From Eubacterium sp. (GTDB lineage: Bacteria; Bacillota; Clostridia; Eubacteriales; Eubacteriaceae), in NCBI GenBank assembly GCA_030524435.1, contig JAUNGS010000014.1, positions 1 through 42,651 on the forward strand: a DNA stretch of 42,651 nucleotides, given 5' to 3'. Positions within the stretch are counted from its first letter, which is position 1. Each line of letters starts with the position of its first letter. Positions 23,817 to 31,553 of this stretch are shown piece after piece. A program made the position numbers and the translations under genes. Under the pieces are notes generated by a model. That model searched no databases. It saw only the letters and a program-made list of their open reading frames with translations, and was not told where the DNA came from.

Positions 23817-25352
23817 ATGGATAAGCAAAACAAAAAAATTCCGGTGGACAGGACGATTTTTATCGGCGCCCTGACGATGATGCTGGTGGTGTCGGCGGCC
23901 TGCCTGGCCTTTCCCGACGAGGCCATCGCCTTCGCCAACGGCCTGCGGCGCTTTGTGATCACAAAATTCGACTGGTTTTTTCTGGGCTTCGGCGTCTCGG
24001 CCTTTTTTCTCTGCATCGCCATCGGTCTCGGCAAATATGGAAAAATTCGTCTGGGCGGCGACGACGCCAAGCCGGCCTACAGCTTCTTCAGCTGGCTGTC
24101 CATGATATTTTTCTCCGCCATCGGCTCCTCGGCGATCCTCTGGTCTGTCTGCGAGCCACTGATTTACGTGGACAATCCGCCCTTTGGCTACGCCCCCTAT
24201 TCCCTGGAGGCCTACAACATCGCCGTGCCCTACGGCCTGTTCCACTGGGGCCCCGTGGCCTGGTCCTTCTACGCCCTGGCGGGTCTGGCCGTGGGCTACT
24301 ATTTTCTGGTGCTGAGGCGAAAGAATTTAAAAATTTCCGGGGTGCTGGAGGATCTCATCGGCGAGCGGGCTTCCCGGGGGATTATCGGAAAGGGCATCGA
24401 TATCCTGACGATCTTTGCAACCTTCTGTACCTTCGCGCCGGCTTTGGGACTGGGGGTTCCGCTGCTGACGGCTTTAATCTGCCGGCTGACAGGGCTCCAG
24501 GATACCTCCCAGCTTCAGGTCATGGTGCTGGTGCTGTGGATGATGATCTTTTCCATCAGCGTCTATCGGGGACTGGACAAGGGGATTAAGCTCCTCAGCG
24601 ACATCAACATGTACCTGCTGGTGATCATTTTGGTCTGCATCTTCCTGGCGGCCGGGGGCCGCTATATTCTGACGGCCTCGGTGGAGGAGACGGGGACCTT
24701 GATCAGCAATTTTATCCGGATGAACAGCTATGGCGACGTCTTTGGCGGCGGCAGCTTTGCCCAGGACTGGACGGTGTTCTACTGGTGCTGGTGGGTTGCC
24801 TCGGTGCCTTTTATGGGGATTTTCATTGCCAGGGTTTCCAGGGGGCGCACCATCAGAGAGCTGGTTTTTGGAATTGTGGGCGCAGGCTCGGCCGGCACCA
24901 TGTCCATCTTTTTCGTGCTGGGAAACTACGCCCTGAAGCTTCAGAAAAGCGGGGTGGTGGACCTGGCGGCCATCAACGCCGAGAAGGGCAGCAATTACGC
25001 CATGATGGCCATGCTGGAGACTTTGCCCTTTAAGGAGATCATCATTGTGGGGGTCATCCTTTTGTACTTCGTGTTTTTGGCCACCTGTGTGGATTCCTGC
25101 GCCTTTACCATGGGCTGCATCGCCTCCAAGGAGATGACGGCGGACAGCCAGCCCCAAAGGTGGAACCGGCTGACCTGGTCCGTGGCCATCGCCATTTTAG
25201 GCGTCGCGGTGCTGAAGCTTGGGGGCGGCATCAATGCCCTGCAGACCTTCGTCATCGCCGTGGGACTGCCGGCGGCACTTTTGACCATCGCCCTGGTGGT
25301 GCTGTTCTTCAAATGGGTGAAGGGCACTGGCGGGGATAAAATCAAAAAATAG
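23817..25352 (+). CDS. BCCT-family betaine/carnitine/choline transporter
   Basis: This 511-residue membrane carrier has about 12 helices. BCCT signatures are visible: DWFFLGFGVSAFFLC near the N-terminus, the aromatic-rich FYWCWWVASVPFMGIFIARVS core and the SRGRTIRELVFG segment after it. The family takes up quaternary ammonium compounds such as glycine betaine, carnitine or choline, driven by ions or by exchange with a demethylated product. Its place directly after the methyltransferase suggests it feeds or drains the demethylation pathway. The start ATG 23817 follows GGGGTGA. It lies beyond a terminator, so it probably has its own promoter, although I could not identify one confidently. Confidence 0.93.
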   Translation: MDKQNKKIPVDRTIFIGALTMMLVVSAACLAFPDEAIAFANGLRRFVITKFDWFFLGFGVSAFFLCIAIGLGKYGKIRLGGDDAKPAYSFFSWLSMIFFSAIGSSAILWSVCEPLIYVDNPPFGYAPYSLEAYNIAVPYGLFHWGPVAWSFYALAGLAVGYYFLVLRRKNLKISGVLEDLIGERASRGIIGKGIDILTIFATFCTFAPALGLGVPLLTALICRLTGLQDTSQLQVMVLVLWMMIFSISVYRGLDKGIKLLSDINMYLLVIILVCIFLAAGGRYILTASVEETGTLISNFIRMNSYGDVFGGGSFAQDWTVFYWCWWVASVPFMGIFIARVSRGRTIRELVFGIVGAGSAGTMSIFFVLGNYALKLQKSGVVDLAAINAEKGSNYAMMAMLETLPFKEIIIVGVILLYFVFLATCVDSCAFTMGCIASKEMTADSQPQRWNRLTWSVAIAILGVAVLKLGGGINALQTFVIAVGLPAALLTIALVVLFFKWVKGTGGDKIKK

Positions 25353-25359
25353 CCAAAAG

Positions 25360-25391
25360 AGATCTGAGGGATGATGCCTTCAGATCTTTTT
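25360..25391 (+). terminator. Intrinsic terminator after the BCCT gene
   Basis: An 11-bp stem with one G-T wobble (AGATCTGAGGG / CCTTCAGATCT) closes on a 6-base loop and ends in TTTTT, eight bases after the stop codon. Confidence 0.88.
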
Positions 25392-25445
25392 GATTGCCGC
25401 GGCAGGATAAATATTGAGGGGACATGAAATTTCGGTGAATTCGAG

Positions 25446-25475
25446 TTGCCCAAGGGCAGAGGAAGATTGTATAAT
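25446..25475 (+). promoter_or_regulatory. Promoter of the DJ-1/PfpI gene
   Basis: TTGCCC (25446-25451) and a perfect TATAAT (25470-25475) are separated by 18 bases. This puts the start site about 47 bases before the gene's ATG. Confidence 0.65.
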
Positions 25476-25529
25476 AGATGATAGCAATTACACTGAGCAT
25501 CAACGATAAAAGAGTAAAGGAGAAGACCT

Positions 25530-26048
25530 ATGACTAAGAAAATCATAGCCCTGATCAGCGACGATTTTGAGGATTTAGAGCTCTGGTATCCCGTGCACCG
25601 TCTGCGGGAGGAGGACGACGTGGAGGTTCACGTGGTCGGTGAGGCGGCCGGAAAAACCTATATCGGCAAGTACGGGGTGCCCTGTACCTCGGATTACGCC
25701 TTTGGGGACATCGACCCCGAGGATTACGACGGCATTTTGGTGCCCGGCGGCTGGGCGCCGGACAAGCTGCGGCGCTTTCCTGTGGTTTTAGACATGGTTC
25801 GCGCCATGGACAGAGAGCAAAAGCCCATCGGCGAAATCTGTCATGCCGGCTGGGTTTTGATCTCGGCGGGCATTCTCAAGGGGAAAAATGTCACCAGCAC
25901 CCCGGGGATCAAGGATGACATGGAAAACGCCGGCGCCATCTGGCACGATGTGCCCTCCGTCGTCGACGGACATATCATCTCGGCGCGCCGTCCCCCGGAT
26001 CTGCCGATGTACATGAAGGACTATATTCGGGTATTGAAGGCTAAATAA
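25530..26048 (+). CDS. DJ-1/PfpI-family protein (class I glutamine amidotransferase-like)
   Basis: This 172-residue cytoplasmic protein has the PfpI fold: KKIIALISDDFEDLELWYP at the N-terminus, YDGILVPGGWAPDKLR, and the nucleophile elbow GEICHAGW with Cys104 and His105. Members act as deglycases, chaperones or proteases of damaged proteins, and the precise activity varies. AAGGAGAAG lies upstream of the ATG. It is a single-gene unit, with a promoter upstream and a hairpin with T-run downstream. Gly-Trp follows the CHA instead of the more usual Gly-Pro after CH, a minor variation. Confidence 0.9.
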   Translation: MTKKIIALISDDFEDLELWYPVHRLREEDDVEVHVVGEAAGKTYIGKYGVPCTSDYAFGDIDPEDYDGILVPGGWAPDKLRRFPVVLDMVRAMDREQKPIGEICHAGWVLISAGILKGKNVTSTPGIKDDMENAGAIWHDVPSVVDGHIISARRPPDLPMYMKDYIRVLKAK

Positions 26049-26068
26049 TAAAAAACACTTTGATGCAA

Positions 26069-26111
26069 GCCGCGGTCGCCAGGGCATTGTCCTGGGATCG
26101 GGGCCTTTTTT
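26069..26111 (+). terminator. Intrinsic terminator after the DJ-1/PfpI gene
   Basis: An imperfect long stem (outer GCCGCGGTC with GATCGGGGC, inner CCAGG with CCTGG) is followed by CTTTTTTA. Mismatches in the outer stem lower certainty. Confidence 0.65.
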
Positions 26112-26177
26112 ATACCCAGGCGGGGCATTTGAGAGGCTGCCCCCAGGGTCGGGGAGAGACAGGAAGGGGGGCATGGA

Positions 26178-27212
26178 ATGATTGCCGAGGAGCGCATCGA
26201 CTATGGGTTTAAACGGGGATGCTCAGATATCCACCTGACGCCGGGTCAGCCGGTGGTTTTCAGGAAGGATGGCAAATTGTACGCCAGCAAGCAGTGTTTT
26301 ACCGGGGAGGAGATGGGAGATTTTTACAAAAAATTTCAAAAAGAGGAGGGCTTCTCTCTGGAGGCGGCGGAGGATTACAGCGCCGAGACCGGCCGGGGGG
26401 TGCGCTACCGCGTACATTTTTACAAAGCCGAGGGAGCGCTGACGGCGGCGATTCGCATTCTGGGGGGCAGTATTCCCACGATGGCCCAGCTGGGGCTGCC
26501 GAAGCTATTGCAGGCCCAGGTGGCGGGAGATCGCGGGCTGGTACTCGTCTGCGGTCCCACCGGCAGCGGGAAATCCACGACCCTGGCTGCGGTCATCGAC
26601 GCCATTAACAGACGGCGGGCCAGACATATCATCACCATCGAGGATCCGGTGGAGTACTGCCACAGAAGTGTAAAAAGCCTGATCCATCAGCGGGAGGTGG
26701 GGCGGGATCTGCCCTCCTTCGCCGAGGGGCTGCGGGCGGTTCTCAGGGAGGATCCGGACGTGATTTTGGTGGGGGAGATGCGGGATCGGGAGACCATCGC
26801 TGCAGCCCTGATGGCGGCGGAGACAGGACATCTGGTGTTTTCCACCCTGCACACCGAGGGCGCAGATAAGGCTGTGGACAGGATTGTCGACAGTTTTTCT
26901 GCGGCGGAGCGGGGCTGGATTCAGAGCCAGCTGGCCTCGGTGATCACCGTGGCGGCGGCCCAGAGGCTGATACCACAGAAAGCCGGGGGACGGGTGGCGG
27001 CCTTCGAGGTTCTGGCCGGCACCGAGGGGGTAAAGCATTTGATCAGAAGCGGCAAGACTCACATGCTCGCCACCGCCATGCAGACGGGCCAGCAGGAGGG
27101 GATGTTCACCCTGGCCCAGGACATGAAGCGTTTGGCAATTCAGGGGAAGATTTCCTGGGGCAGAGAGCACGAGGCGGAAATGGCGGCGGAGGCAAGGGAA
27201 AAATACGATTAA
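26178..27212 (+). CDS. pilT: PilT-type pilus retraction ATPase
   Basis: This 344-residue hexameric ATPase disassembles type IV pili for twitching motility or DNA uptake. It shows the N-domain GCSDIHLTPGQPVVFR, Walker A GPTGSGKST (126-134), the EDPVEYCH Asp box, Walker B region VILVGEMRDRETI and HLVFSTLHTEGA. The length is normal. The start ATG 26178 follows GGAAGGGGGG. A two-codon frame ATG-GAA-TGA overlaps it (26173-26181). The prepilin peptidase gene follows, but no pilin or assembly ATPase is in the window. It could be assigned to the broader T2SS/T4P ATPase family, but the sequence is clearly PilT-like. Confidence 0.9.
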   Translation: MIAEERIDYGFKRGCSDIHLTPGQPVVFRKDGKLYASKQCFTGEEMGDFYKKFQKEEGFSLEAAEDYSAETGRGVRYRVHFYKAEGALTAAIRILGGSIPTMAQLGLPKLLQAQVAGDRGLVLVCGPTGSGKSTTLAAVIDAINRRRARHIITIEDPVEYCHRSVKSLIHQREVGRDLPSFAEGLRAVLREDPDVILVGEMRDRETIAAALMAAETGHLVFSTLHTEGADKAVDRIVDSFSAAERGWIQSQLASVITVAAAQRLIPQKAGGRVAAFEVLAGTEGVKHLIRSGKTHMLATAMQTGQQEGMFTLAQDMKRLAIQGKISWGREHEAEMAAEAREKYD

Positions 27213-27253
27213 AAAATTTCCTAAGGATTTTTCATGCTAGGGTAAAGGAAAAG

Positions 27254-27262
27254 TGCTATAAT
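27254..27262 (+). promoter_or_regulatory. Extended -10 promoter of the prepilin peptidase gene
   Basis: TGCTATAAT, a TGn plus perfect TATAAT, lies 30 bases before the gene start. No convincing -35 is seen at 16-18 bases upstream. Confidence 0.6.
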
Positions 27263-27292
27263 AAAATAAGTATGTCGAATAATGGAGGCTTT

Positions 27293-28066
27293 ATGGAATT
27301 ACCACTGGCTTTGATTTATTTTGTTTTATACACGCTGATTTTTGCCCTGGGCTGCGCCCTGGGGAGCTTTGTCAACGTGGTGGTTTACCGGATGTCCGTG
27401 GAGATTCCGGTGATCCGGGGGCGTTCCTTCTGTCCGAATTGCGGCAAAAAAATCGCCTTTTACGACAATATTCCCCTGATCAGCTATCTGTGGCTCGGCG
27501 GCAAATGCCGAAAATGCGGCGAAAAAATATCCCTGCGCTATTTCTTTACGGAGCTGGCCGGGGGGCTTCTGGCCCTCTTGATGTTCTGGCACTACGGCGC
27601 CGACAAATCGGCGGCGCTGGCGCTGGTGATCGCCATCATTCTTCTGGCCGTCACCCTGCTGGATATAGACACCCTGAAGATTCCCAACCGCCTGGTCATC
27701 GCCCTGGCCGTCGCCGGGCTGCTCAGCTTCTGGGTTTTTCTGGGCCCCGACCTCAAAACCCGGATCATCGGCGTCTTTGTGGTTTCGGTGCCGATGCTTT
27801 TGGCGACTTTTATCCGAAGGGACTGCTTTGGCGGCGGCGATATCAAGCTCATGGCGGCGGCGGGCTTTCTTCTGGGGTGGCCTGGGACACTTTTGGCGGC
27901 CTTTGTGGCGGTGCTCACCGGCGGTGCGGCGGCGCTGTTGTATCAATTAAAAAAGGAGCGCCCCCAAAAAATGGCCTTTGGCCCCTGGCTTTGCCTGGGT
28001 ATTCTCATCGCCATGCTCTGGGGAGAGCAGATTCTGCACTGGTATTTGAGTTTCATCGGCCTTTGA
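27293..28066 (+). CDS. Prepilin peptidase (A24 aspartic protease, PilD/ComC/GspO type)
   Basis: This 257-residue integral membrane protease cleaves the leader of type IV prepilins and often N-methylates the new end. It has the cytoplasmic zinc-finger-like CPNCGKK...CRKCGEK loop, GCALGSFVNVVVYR at the N-terminus, and both catalytic aspartate motifs, LLDIDTLKIPNRL and GGGDIKLMAA. About seven hydrophobic helices are visible. I chose the ATG at 27293 because TGGAGG precedes it. The upstream ATG at 27272 lies closer to the promoter and lacks a site. With pilT upstream it supports a type IV pilus in this organism. Confidence 0.93.
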   Translation: MELPLALIYFVLYTLIFALGCALGSFVNVVVYRMSVEIPVIRGRSFCPNCGKKIAFYDNIPLISYLWLGGKCRKCGEKISLRYFFTELAGGLLALLMFWHYGADKSAALALVIAIILLAVTLLDIDTLKIPNRLVIALAVAGLLSFWVFLGPDLKTRIIGVFVVSVPMLLATFIRRDCFGGGDIKLMAAAGFLLGWPGTLLAAFVAVLTGGAAALLYQLKKERPQKMAFGPWLCLGILIAMLWGEQILHWYLSFIGL

Positions 28067-28103
28067 TGCCATCCCCGCCAGGTTTGCGGGGGCTCTGGGA
28101 AAG

Positions 28104-28112
28104 TGCTAAAAT
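28104..28112 (+). promoter_or_regulatory. Extended -10 promoter of the nicotinate phosphoribosyltransferase gene
   Basis: TGCTAAAAT lies 51 bases before the ATG. It shares the TGC extension with several other promoters here. A small GC hairpin without T-run (CCCCGC/GCGGGG, 28073-28091) lies just before it. Confidence 0.5.
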
Positions 28113-28163
28113 AGAGTAATAGAATAAATAGAATACATATTAAGATCAATAAGGAGTGCAGTT

Positions 28164-29603
28164 ATGCAGTTTGAACGTAAGCTTCAGCTGGCGACGGACC
28201 TTTACCAGATGAGTATGGGCAACGTCTACGTTGAAGATGGAAAAGAAAAGGAAATGGCCGTTTTTGACGTGTTTATCCGCAGAAACCCCTTTGAGGGCGG
28301 CTACACCGTCGCGGCGGGACTAGAGCAGGTCATCGACTATATCCAGGGGCTGGCCTTTACCGAGGAGGACGTCCTCAGACTCAAGGCCAACCATCCAGAG
28401 TTTTCCGATAAATTTATCGACTATCTGAGGCATTTTAAATTCGAGGGAGAAATCTACGCCCTGCCCGAGGGGACGATCTTCTTCCCCTTTGAGCCCATTA
28501 TCCGGGTGAAGGCGCCCCTGGTGCAGGCCCAGCTGGTGGAGACCACAATTTTGAGCATCGTCAATCACCAGACCTTAATCGCCACCAAGGCTTCTAGAAT
28601 CGTCCAGGAGGCCGGCAATACCGGCGTCATGGAGTTTGGTCTGCGCCGGGCCCACGGCACCGAGGCGGGCTATTTTGGCGCCCGGGCGGCGGTTATCGGC
28701 GGCTGTGTGGGAACCTCGGTGGTGGAAACCGAGGAGATGCTGGGACAGCCCGCCATGGGCACCATGTCCCACAGCTTTATTTTGAGCTACGACAGCGAGC
28801 GGGAGGCCTTTGAAAAATTTGTGAAGTACAATCCCCAGAACGCCACCCTGCTGGTGGACACCTACAACACCCTAGAGCAGGGTGTTCCCAACGCCATCGC
28901 CGTCTTTAAAAAGGCATTAAGGGAGGGGGCCATCACCGGCACCTACGGGATCCGCATCGACTCTGGGGATCTGGCCTACCTGACGGCGGAGTCCAGAAAG
29001 CTGCTGGACGCCGCAGGTCTCGAGGATGCGAAAATCTGCGCCTCCTCGGATCTGGACGAATACCTGATCAAGGATTTAAAAATTCAGGGGGCAAAAATCG
29101 ATTCCTGGGGCATCGGCACGAAGCTGATCACCGCCTACGACTGGGCTGCTCTGGGCGGGGTCTACAAGTTGGCGGAGATCGACGGCAAGCCGAAGCTCAA
29201 GATCTCCAACGATCCCTGGAAGATCACGAACCCCGGCTATAAAAAAATCTACAGAATCTACGGCAAAAGCAACGACATGGCCCTGGCGGATCTGCTGACC
29301 TTAGATGACGAAACCATCGACACCTCGAAGCCTCTGACCATCTTCCACCCCATGCACACCTGGAAAAAGCGGACCATCGAGGACTACTACGTCAAAGAGC
29401 TTTTGGTTCCCGTGTTTATCGACGGCAAATGTGTCTACGACAAGCCCGCCATCAAAGAAATTCAGGCAAAGGTCAAGGCGGAGAAAAAGACGCTGTGGCC
29501 CGCCTTTAAGCGGATGATCAATCCCCACGTCTACCATGTGGATCTCTCTCAGAGGCTCTGGGATATGAAGCAGCAGCTTTTGAGCGAGGCGGAGTACAAG
29601 TAA
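28164..29603 (+). CDS. pncB: Nicotinate phosphoribosyltransferase
   Basis: This enzyme makes nicotinate mononucleotide from nicotinate and PRPP, the entry of the NAD salvage (Preiss-Handler) pathway, in the cytoplasm. The 479-residue protein is of family length. It opens with LATDLYQMSMGNVY and carries GFELRRAH-like FGLRRAHGTEAGY, SHSFILSYDSE, the IRIDSGDL motif and the GIGTKLITAYD motif. AAGGAG precedes the ATG. The Sua5-type gene follows after 13 bases and probably shares the transcript, since the next terminator is at 30669. Confidence 0.94.
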   Translation: MQFERKLQLATDLYQMSMGNVYVEDGKEKEMAVFDVFIRRNPFEGGYTVAAGLEQVIDYIQGLAFTEEDVLRLKANHPEFSDKFIDYLRHFKFEGEIYALPEGTIFFPFEPIIRVKAPLVQAQLVETTILSIVNHQTLIATKASRIVQEAGNTGVMEFGLRRAHGTEAGYFGARAAVIGGCVGTSVVETEEMLGQPAMGTMSHSFILSYDSEREAFEKFVKYNPQNATLLVDTYNTLEQGVPNAIAVFKKALREGAITGTYGIRIDSGDLAYLTAESRKLLDAAGLEDAKICASSDLDEYLIKDLKIQGAKIDSWGIGTKLITAYDWAALGGVYKLAEIDGKPKLKISNDPWKITNPGYKKIYRIYGKSNDMALADLLTLDDETIDTSKPLTIFHPMHTWKKRTIEDYYVKELLVPVFIDGKCVYDKPAIKEIQAKVKAEKKTLWPAFKRMINPHVYHVDLSQRLWDMKQQLLSEAEYK

Positions 29604-29616
29604 AAGCGGTGATAGC

Positions 29617-30657
29617 ATGAAAACAGAAATATTCAAAGCCGACAGCCCCCTGGAGGGAATCCTGAATGTCGCCAAGGCCGGGGAGCTGCTGATGGCGGGG
29701 GAAACCGTGGTGTTTCCGACGGAGACGGTTTACGGCCTCGGCGCCAACGCCCTGGACGCGGCCGCTGTCAAAAAAATATTTGAGGCCAAGGGGCGTCCCT
29801 CGGACAATCCCCTGATTGTTCACATCGGAAACACCGACGATTTGAAGAGCCTGGTGGCCGAGGTGCCCCAAAAGGCCCAGGAGCTCATGGCGCAGTTTTG
29901 GCCGGGCCCCCTGACCATGATTATGGAAAAAACGCCGGCGGTGCCCGAGGTGGTGACGGCGGGGCTGGATACGGTGGCGGTGAGATTTCCCTCAAACCCC
30001 ATTGCCATCGCATTGATTCGCGCCGCCCATGTGCCGGTGGCGGCCCCCAGCGCCAACATCTCGGGGCGCCCCAGCCCCACCAAGGCCGAGCACGTCATCG
30101 AGGATATGATGGGGCGGGTTGCGGCCATCGTCACGGTGGAGGACAGCACCGACGTGGGCCTGGAGTCCACGGTTATGGACATGACCACGGAGCCGCCGAC
30201 GATGCTCAGACCCGGCGGCATCACGGTGGCGGAGATCGAGGCTGTCATTGGAAAAATTGAGGTTTCTCCCAATGTCATCGAAAACGTCATTCCGGAGAAG
30301 GCCAAGTCTCCGGGGATGAAGTACACCCACTATTCCCCCAAGGGGGATTTGGTGATCGTCAAGGGCAGCGACGCAGAAAAGCTGGAAAAGATCAACAAGA
30401 ATATCAAGCGCCACGAGGAAATGCACGTGGGCATCCTGGCCACGGACGAGACCATGGGCAACTACAAATCCGGGCTGATTATCTCCCTGGGAAGCCGGAA
30501 AAATCCCGAGGAGATGAGCCGCAACCTTTTTGACAGGCTCAGAAGCTTTGATGAGCTCGGGGTGGAAAAAATTTACGCCGAGGACATCGAGGTGGACAAC
30601 TCGACTTTGGCTCTGGTCAACCGGCTCTACAAGGCCGGGGGCTACCATTTTATTTAA
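29617..30657 (+). CDS. L-threonylcarbamoyladenylate synthase, Sua5 type
   Basis: This 346-residue enzyme makes threonylcarbamoyl-AMP from threonine, bicarbonate and ATP for the t6A modification of tRNAs. The YrdC domain (about 20-210) shows FPTETVYGLGANA, KGRPSDNPLIVHI, PGPLTMIM and SANISGRPSPT. It is followed by a Sua5 C-terminal domain beginning near SPGMKYTHYSPKGD. The length fits the two-domain Sua5/YwlC form, not the short TsaC. It lies 13 bases after pncB. In many Firmicutes it neighbours rpiB or its relatives, and rpiB follows here too. Confidence 0.93.
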   Translation: MKTEIFKADSPLEGILNVAKAGELLMAGETVVFPTETVYGLGANALDAAAVKKIFEAKGRPSDNPLIVHIGNTDDLKSLVAEVPQKAQELMAQFWPGPLTMIMEKTPAVPEVVTAGLDTVAVRFPSNPIAIALIRAAHVPVAAPSANISGRPSPTKAEHVIEDMMGRVAAIVTVEDSTDVGLESTVMDMTTEPPTMLRPGGITVAEIEAVIGKIEVSPNVIENVIPEKAKSPGMKYTHYSPKGDLVIVKGSDAEKLEKINKNIKRHEEMHVGILATDETMGNYKSGLIISLGSRKNPEEMSRNLFDRLRSFDELGVEKIYAEDIEVDNSTLALVNRLYKAGGYHFI

Positions 30658-30668
30658 TTGCTGCTGCA

Positions 30669-30714
30669 GGCTGAAATCCACAGGAAAAAATTCCTGGGGT
30701 TTCAGCCTTTTTTT
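30669..30714 (+). terminator. Intrinsic terminator after the Sua5-type gene
   Basis: A long near-perfect stem (GGCTGAAATCC.CAGGAA with TTCCTG.GGTTTCAGCC) closes on a short A-rich loop and is followed by TTTTTTT. Confidence 0.92.
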
Positions 30715-30829
30715 GTATTGGCGGCGTAAGGGGGCAGGCCTTTGATACAGACGGTGGGCTTTATCCTGCGAAACAAAAAAACTTTTACTTAATTTCACGG
30801 TGTTATCTATCGTAAAAGTCTGAGGGATG

Positions 30830-30838
30830 TGGTATAAT
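30830..30838 (+). promoter_or_regulatory. Extended -10 promoter of rpiB
   Basis: TGGTATAAT carries a perfect -10 with a TGn extension, 67 bases before the rpiB ATG. No good -35 is visible at 17-base spacing. The 115 bases between the preceding terminator and this site show nothing else I can name. Confidence 0.6.
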
Positions 30839-30905
30839 GATTGCGTTCAAAAAACTCAGTTGCAGATAATAAATTGAGAATACAATACAGACTGGAGGCA
30901 TAAAA

Positions 30906-31355
30906 ATGAAATTGGCTATTGGTTCAGATCATGGCGGATTTGCGCTAAAGGAAGTTATCAAGGATTTGTTAAAGGAGGAACAGGTGGATTTTGTCGACCT
31001 GGGACCGGAAACCCCTGAGTCTGTGGATTATCCCGTTTACGGGAAAAAGGTGGCGGAGGCCGTCGCCAAGGGTGACTGCGACCGCGGCATTGCCATCTGC
31101 GGCACCGGCGTGGGCATTTCCATTACGGTCAACAAGGTGCCGGGTATCCGGGGCTCCCTCTGTACCAACGAGTACATGGCAGAAATGACGAGACGTCACA
31201 ATGATTCCAACGTTCTGGTTTTAGGCGGCCGCGTGCTGGGGGACGATTTGGCCAAAAACATCGTCAAGACCTGGCTGCACACAGAATTTGAAGGTGGACG
31301 TCATCAGAGACGCATCGATATGATTGCCGATATCGAAAAAGAGTACTCTAAATAA
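30906..31355 (+). CDS. rpiB: Ribose-5-phosphate isomerase B
   Basis: This 149-residue cytoplasmic isomerase interconverts ribulose 5-phosphate and ribose 5-phosphate in the pentose phosphate pathway. Family motifs are GSDHGGFALK at the N-terminus, CGTGVGISITVNK with the catalytic Cys, RHNDSNVLVLGGRVLG and the C-terminal FEGGRHQRRI. The length is typical. TGGAGG precedes the ATG by eight bases. It is a single-gene unit between its own promoter and terminator. A role with an allose or galactose phosphate substrate is possible for the family, but RpiB is the default. Confidence 0.95.
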   Translation: MKLAIGSDHGGFALKEVIKDLLKEEQVDFVDLGPETPESVDYPVYGKKVAEAVAKGDCDRGIAICGTGVGISITVNKVPGIRGSLCTNEYMAEMTRRHNDSNVLVLGGRVLGDDLAKNIVKTWLHTEFEGGRHQRRIDMIADIEKEYSK

Positions 31356-31380
31356 GAGTATAACATATGTAAAAGCGTTT

Positions 31381-31404
31381 AAATGCCCTTCGGGGCATTT
31401 TTTT
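31381..31404 (+). terminator. Intrinsic terminator after rpiB
   Basis: AAATGCCC and GGGCATTT form an 8-bp stem capped by a TTCG tetraloop closed by C-G, an exceptionally stable loop, followed by TTTTTTT. Confidence 0.92.
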
Positions 31405-31426
31405 AATGGTAAAAATTAATGCCTTG

Positions 31427-31435
31427 TGATATAAT
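31427..31435 (+). promoter_or_regulatory. Extended -10 promoter of the UGD-like gene
   Basis: TGATATAAT lies 119 bases before the TTG start, giving an unusually long leader of about 110 bases. At 17-base spacing the -35 would be the weak TGGTAA, directly behind the rpiB terminator. Confidence 0.6.
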
Positions 31436-31487
31436 GTGAACATTAATGTACCAAAATGGTGCGTTGTAACATTTAGATCCCTTAGAA

Positions 31488-31507
31488 TGCACCCGCCAAG
31501 GGGTGCA
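31488..31507 (+). other. Hairpin in the leader of the UGD-like gene
   Basis: TGCACCC and GGGTGCA form a 7-bp stem with a 6-base loop in the 5' leader, about 35 bases before the ribosome binding site. It may be structural or regulatory. I recognise no known riboswitch class. Confidence 0.45.
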
Positions 31508-31553
31508 GATATAGATTTGAAAATACATTCCTTCAGGAAAAAGGAGAGATTTT

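Noticed and set aside
28164-29603. Nicotinamide phosphoribosyltransferase instead of nicotinate
   Set aside because: The overall motif order and the bacterial family length fit PncB better. Nicotinamide enzymes have a different spacing and context.
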